Positions 59,201 through 64,000 of a DNA stretch of 64,000 nt are shown here, in pieces. Position numbers and translations under genes: made by a program. The DNA is from Kalmusia sp. IMI 367209 (Eukaryota > Ascomycota > Dothideomycetes > Pleosporales > Didymosphaeriaceae), in NCBI GenBank assembly GCA_027946365.1, contig JAPEUQ010000004.1:3864140-3928139 (forward strand), in the 5' to 3' direction. Each line of letters opens with the position of its first letter. Within the stretch, counting starts at the first letter, position 1. The notes beneath the pieces are model-generated. The model did not search any database and was not told the DNA's origin. It saw only the letters and a list, made by a program, of their open reading frames with translations.

Positions 59201-61727
59201 TTTATGAATTCATCTTAGTTATTAGCGAATTCGCTCTTTACCTAGCCAATAGGATTACTCTTCTAACTAGAGAGCTGTGCCACTTTAGTAGATATAAGGG
59301 TAATCTTATTATATACATTCTCATTATAAGATCTAATAAGTCTAAATAGATTACTTTTACGTTAGGTTTTTATCTTTAGAGGGGTATTATAACGTCTTAC
59401 TCTTTATTTACTTTAACCCTAGACTTTCTCTTAGTGGCTGGTAGGGTTAGCTCTAAGGCTATTAAGTATAACTATTCTATAATAGGGGACCTTCGCCGTA
59501 TATCGCTAGGCGTGGTAATCGAGCGTTATTAAAATAGCTAATAGTATTAATATAGAATCTAGACGCCGTTTTATCAATGCCAAGTAATTTAAAAATAGAG
59601 TAAAAGATAGTACTAAGTTACTTCTCCTTAGGGATTTTATTAATGGTAATCCTTAGGATTACGCCTCGTTCAAAACCACCTTATTATAATAATAGACCCC
59701 ACCTGTCTAAATAATAGCACCTCTATAATCTATAATATAATTAATTATAATCTAGAATAATATCCTCTTTATATTATCTTCTAGGGGTCTAAAGTCGTAT
59801 TTAACGCCTTTAGATTTTATACTTTAGTAGGTGACGTAGGAATAGATTATTATAGTCATATAGGTGTTAAACCTAGTACTAATTTTAATTATATAAAAGA
59901 TTTATATTACTAGTATATAGGGGCGTCTTTACGGTTCTTTTATAGGGTACAGCCAATCGGCGCCATGTAATTTTCCAATAAGCCTATTTAGGCTCCCTAG
60001 GTTCTTTTGGCACCCTTCTTATTACATTTAAGGACGTACCATATAGTTGATTACTTATAATGGTGGGCATTCCAGATACTCATTTATCTCTCTAAAGGAT
60101 ATTAGGAACGGTGTCGTAGTCCTAGTTTATTATATTAAGGATAGAAAAGTTTAGCTCTTTATGCTTACTTAGTTTTAGCTTATTTATAGTTTTTCCACTT
60201 ACTAGGTTTACCGTCAGCTTTTCTATACTAACTTTATCTATATAGCGTGGGTTTACCGGCGTATCGTATTTAGTAATGATTTAATAATAAACTCCTCATC
60301 TATTATCTTTAAATTAATCTATTCTCTATTAGTACTATCTTTAAAAGTCTAATAAAGATCTATATTAATATTATATTTACGTGGGTTTAAGTAATATTAT
60401 ATATTTTAAAAATATACTATTAAAGACTTTCATTCGCGATGAAATCCTATATAAAATTTATAAAGTATATCTTTTAGGCCTACTACCTCTCTAATCTGCT
60501 ATATGAGTAGCTAGGTTTAATTAAGATAGATTATAAAATCTCCTAAGTTACTATAGAGTTCGCGGATACCTTTATCTTTATATATATTTTAATAATCCTA
60601 AGGGTTAAGGTATTAGTAAGGCCTTTTACTAATAACTACTAATTTATTAACTTTTACTAGTCTATATTTAGCGTATTTATGGTGCTGGGGTCGATAGCGT
60701 CGTTTATGGGAGTTCTATAGATCTTTAATTTATTATTAGTACTAGTATTTATCTTATTTTACTATTCCTCATTTTATCTTTACTAGTTCCTTTATTCTTA
60801 TTAAGTTTATAAGTAAATATCTTATTAGTTTTATTAGTAAGCGTTCCGTCGGATGTTTCTATAGATATCTAAATGAGTTTACTAGGGAGATGTTTATAGT
60901 AACTCTACTTATATGATGGGGCTTATATGTAAGGTTTAAATGCGAGAAGGGTAATAATGGGCGGCGATAAAGGCCCTATATAATAAGGTTATAATTATTA
61001 ATAACTTCCCGTTACTTACTAAGTGTAATCTAAGCTACTCTTTTATTAAGTATAATATAGGCTACCTTAATATTATATTTTAATATTACCATAGCTTTTA
61101 CGGCTTAGGTTAGGGTTGTAAATTTAATTGTTATAAGATAGTAGGGAGGTATATATATATATATACAGCGCATGGATCAATCCATAGTATATAAAGGCTA
61201 GATAAGAGTTTTTTAATATCTATTTAGTGAGTACGCTCCAGCGCTGCCGCCAGTAGAGTAAGTTATAGTTATAATACTACTAAATATAGAGGTATATTAT
61301 AGCACGACGTGCTAAAGTTATAGGGCGAATATATTAATTTAAATAAAGATATCTTTATACTAATAAATTAAGATTATTAATTATAATAACTAAAGTATAT
61401 ATAAAGACTACTAGGTATTATACTTTAGAAAAGGGTTCGTGTCGTTACGCCCGGCGAGGCCTCCATAAATTCTATAGACTATTAATAGTAAAGATAATTT
61501 TAATAGAATATTTACTAAGAAGACTAAATCTTTTTTAGCTTAGCTATTAATATTAAGTAGGTGGTTCTTTGGATTATATAGTATTAATTGGGGCGCTAGA
61601 GCTATATGTCTACTAGATCTATATATATATACTAAGTATATTATATTATATGATAGGAAGTTTATCCCAGACTAGAGAAATCTAGTTAAGACTAGGGGAG
61701 TTCTTTTATAGACTATGAATGCGGACC
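56216..61727. repeat. TA-rich stop-dense DNA
   Basis: About 5.5 kb with one accidental 63-codon frame (56396-56587, minus) and no recognisable domain. Probable RIP-mutated repeats. Confidence 0.55.
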
Positions 61728-61830
61728 GTAGGTCGTCTAACCTATCTATTATATTAATGTAACTCACCCGTCACATTAACTTAGGACCTGCTTAGTCTAG
61801 ACATAATCTTAGTATGAAACTATAATAAGA
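61728..61830. repeat. Dispersed repeat copy C (partial)
   Basis: Contains TAACCTATCTATTATATTAA and TTAACTTAGGACCTGC..ATAATCTTAG, matching the end of the copy at 55979. Similarity appears to continue downstream around a CTAGACTATAGAGG segment (about 61930). Confidence 0.5.
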
Positions 61831-63599
61831 CTAAAGCTTAAGTCTTATAACTAATATATAAGTTGATCATCCTATATAGGGGAGTCTACCATAGATTAAG
61901 AATGTTTATAGTGGCCCACTTAAGTCTATTCTAGACTATAGAGGTTCACCGCAGTCTTGGTGGGTTTAACTAACCTAATCCTAATTTAGTGTCCACTCTC
62001 CTTATATAGTAACTAGTACCAGCCCTCCCAATAAGAGGGGCTAGGGTTAGTATAGAGTTAGCATAGGGTAAGGGGCTATAAAATTTCTCCCTTATATAAT
62101 CTAGTATATTAGTTAATCTTCTTAGGATAACTAGATTTATTTACTACCTTCATCTACCGTATTGGCGGAAGGTGCTATGTGAGTACTAAATAGAAATATA
62201 GACTTCTACTATAAAAGACACGCCGCTCCACTCTTATCTTTTAGTATAGAGACGTTATTAAATCTAGCTACTCTCTATATTAACATTGAGGAATTAGTCA
62301 GAACGAAATTTACTACTTATCTTCTTATTTAGACGCCGCCTTCTATAACTCATAAGGCTTATTAATATCTAGATTCTAGGCGTCACTATTACCAGGTTGC
62401 CACGAGGCCGACCCATAATCATAAAGACGCCCAGCTTAGGCCGTAGTCATCCCCCCTAAAGAAAGACGATTAAGGAGTATTACTATAAATAGTCTAATCT
62501 ACGTAATATTAGAACTAGACCTAGATCTAGTACTATCATCCTTATTATCATTCATTTAAGTTTACCATGCGTACTCCTATCTACGTGGTAGGGTTAACTC
62601 TAGTACTATAGTATCTATTAAGTCGTTAAACATGGTTGATGATGATATAGATATACTATCTACTAAAGATATAAAGTTACTATATATCAATATATTATAT
62701 CTTAATTAAAGCTTATATATATACTTATTAGTTATTTAGAACCATCCTTGCTAACTAGGTAATAAAGGGGTGGACGACGTAATAGACCCTTTATTATAAT
62801 ACCCTAGACGTTTATTATAGACTAGGGAAGGATCCCGTAGTATACGGAAGTCTATATATATACTACCTTAACTATTATTATTATAATCTTAACTTATCTA
62901 TCTACTTTATCTATGTACGTTTTTGGCGTCGAATTAGGAACTAAATTAGAACTAGGTAAGAGACGTTAAAGTTTACCACCACTAGAAAAGTTTATTACTA
63001 ACTATAGAGACTTATTATAGATTATAAAGGATATATTCTACGCTACTAGGGCTCTTTATAGATATAGATATATCTAGTTTACTAGGTTTAGATTATGGTG
63101 AAAGACTTAACGCGAACGTTTATACTCTTTACTTAGTACTTCTATATTAATATGTATCTAATTTAACGCTAACGATACTATTCAACTTAATAGACACCTA
63201 TATATTAGGATTAATAGACAAAGTTTCTGACCGAAATAATATAGAGTTAAAATATAAACTTAAAAGGATAATGTTTCCAGCCTAGGCTTAGTATCCACCT
63301 AGTAATACCCAATATAGATAATCTCTTAATTAGAAACTTTAAACATCTTTATTATGGTTTTTAACTAAGGTAGGAAGTCCTATACTACCAAATAGGACAT
63401 CATGGTCTCTAACCAAAAATTAGGTTTAAATGATAATATTTCCGGCGGAGACACTATCTATAGATAATATTATAGATGTACCTTCATATAGGGTAGTATG
63501 TATAGACGATCGTTGTAATAGGTAATAAAATACTTATATTCTATATATCTAAAATATATATTTAAACTATTCACTTTTACTCTTAGTAAATAAGATCTA
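61831..63599. repeat. TA-rich stop-dense DNA
   Basis: About 1.8 kb of the same texture as the blocks to its left. No gene or domain recognised. Confidence 0.5.
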
Positions 63600-64000
63600 T
63601 TCTTATTATTACTATTACTACTACCGCCACCACCACCACCACCACCATTAATAATACCTCTTAAGAATCTATCCTCACTATTATTACTATTATTATTACC
63701 ACTCATGCCTCTATTGTCTACACTTGCTTAGAAGATGAATAGCCTATATAGTAGAAATACTATATAGGCTAACAAAGATAACTTAATAAGTAAATAGTTT
63801 ATAGGTAAAGTATATATAGTCTTTATATCCTAGATCTAGATAATAGAGTAGAGGATTTAACTAACTATATATAGGCATTTGGGACGCCCTGGACTCTCTG
63901 CCTCACGTTAAGAGTCTTACCCACTCCTAACGCTCTTTAACTTAGGGAGACTATACTACTACTACTACTATTACTACTATTATTATTATCACCTCTACCA
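63600..64000. repeat. Trinucleotide-repeat patches at the right edge
   Basis: ATT/ACT/CCA-type triplets at about 63603-63705, including a (CCACCA)n run near 63633-63650, and ACT/ATT triplets again at 63952-63993. On the minus strand the first patch reads as poly-Asn/Gly/Ser in a 78-codon frame starting at 63706. That frame has no other support as a gene, though a low-complexity protein start cannot be excluded. Confidence 0.6.

Noticed and set aside
63470..63706. 78-codon minus-strand frame rich in Asn, Gly and Ser
   Set aside because: Produced by trinucleotide repeats; no further coding evidence.

Overview
This window looks like nuclear DNA of a filamentous ascomycete (Pezizomycotina). Nearly every gene is cut by 44-97 bp spliceosomal introns with GT..AG (twice GC..AG) ends. 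The families present (HR-PKS, Fung_rhodopsin, FSH1 hydrolase, prn-type proline genes) are typical of moulds. A roughly 26 kb AT-rich block looks mutated by RIP (repeat-induced point mutation). A dothideomycete with AT isochores is my best guess, but that is inference only.

Left third (1-17.8 kb): a proline-catabolism neighbourhood. It holds the 3' end of one P5C dehydrogenase at the window edge, an HpcH/HpaI aldolase relic, a second complete P5C dehydrogenase, proline dehydrogenase, a short-chain dehydrogenase, an amino-acid permease, a Baeyer-Villiger-type flavin monooxygenase, P5C reductase, a YjlB-like cupin and the N-terminal stub of a PaiB-like FMN-binding protein. The core (permease, PRODH, P5CDH) matches the Aspergillus prn cluster. 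GATA sites upstream of these genes fit nitrogen regulation. Four of the accessory genes are broken: the aldolase by frame breaks, the monooxygenase and cupin by single nonsense codons, and the PaiB gene by truncation.

Middle (18.1-38.1 kb): a polyketide biosynthetic cluster. It contains one fully equipped highly reducing PKS (KS-AT-DH-CMeT-ER-KR-ACP, 2653 aa, no release domain), a divergent LovD-like serine transesterase/beta-lactamase-fold protein, a seven-helix Fung_rhodopsin-type membrane protein, an FSH1/LovG-like hydrolase, a 14-TM-type MFS transporter and a cytochrome P450. All six have complete, in-frame gene models. The plausible pathway is synthesis of a methyl-branched reduced chain by the PKS, release by the FSH1 hydrolase or transfer by the LovD-like enzyme, oxidation by the P450 and export by the MFS protein. 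I found no pathway-specific transcription factor and no enoyl reductase outside the PKS.

Right part (38.1-64 kb): essentially no genes. Coding potential stops within about 70 bp of the P450 stop codon. What follows is an extremely AT-rich stretch, a roughly 1.3 kb minisatellite built on 28-31 bp units with palindromic cores, and then about 22 kb of TA-rich, stop-dense DNA with dispersed repeat copies that differ mainly by C/T and G/A changes. This is the pattern expected of old RIP-mutated transposons.

All gene models were built by hand from splice signals and reading-frame continuity. Family assignments come from recognised motifs, not from a database search.
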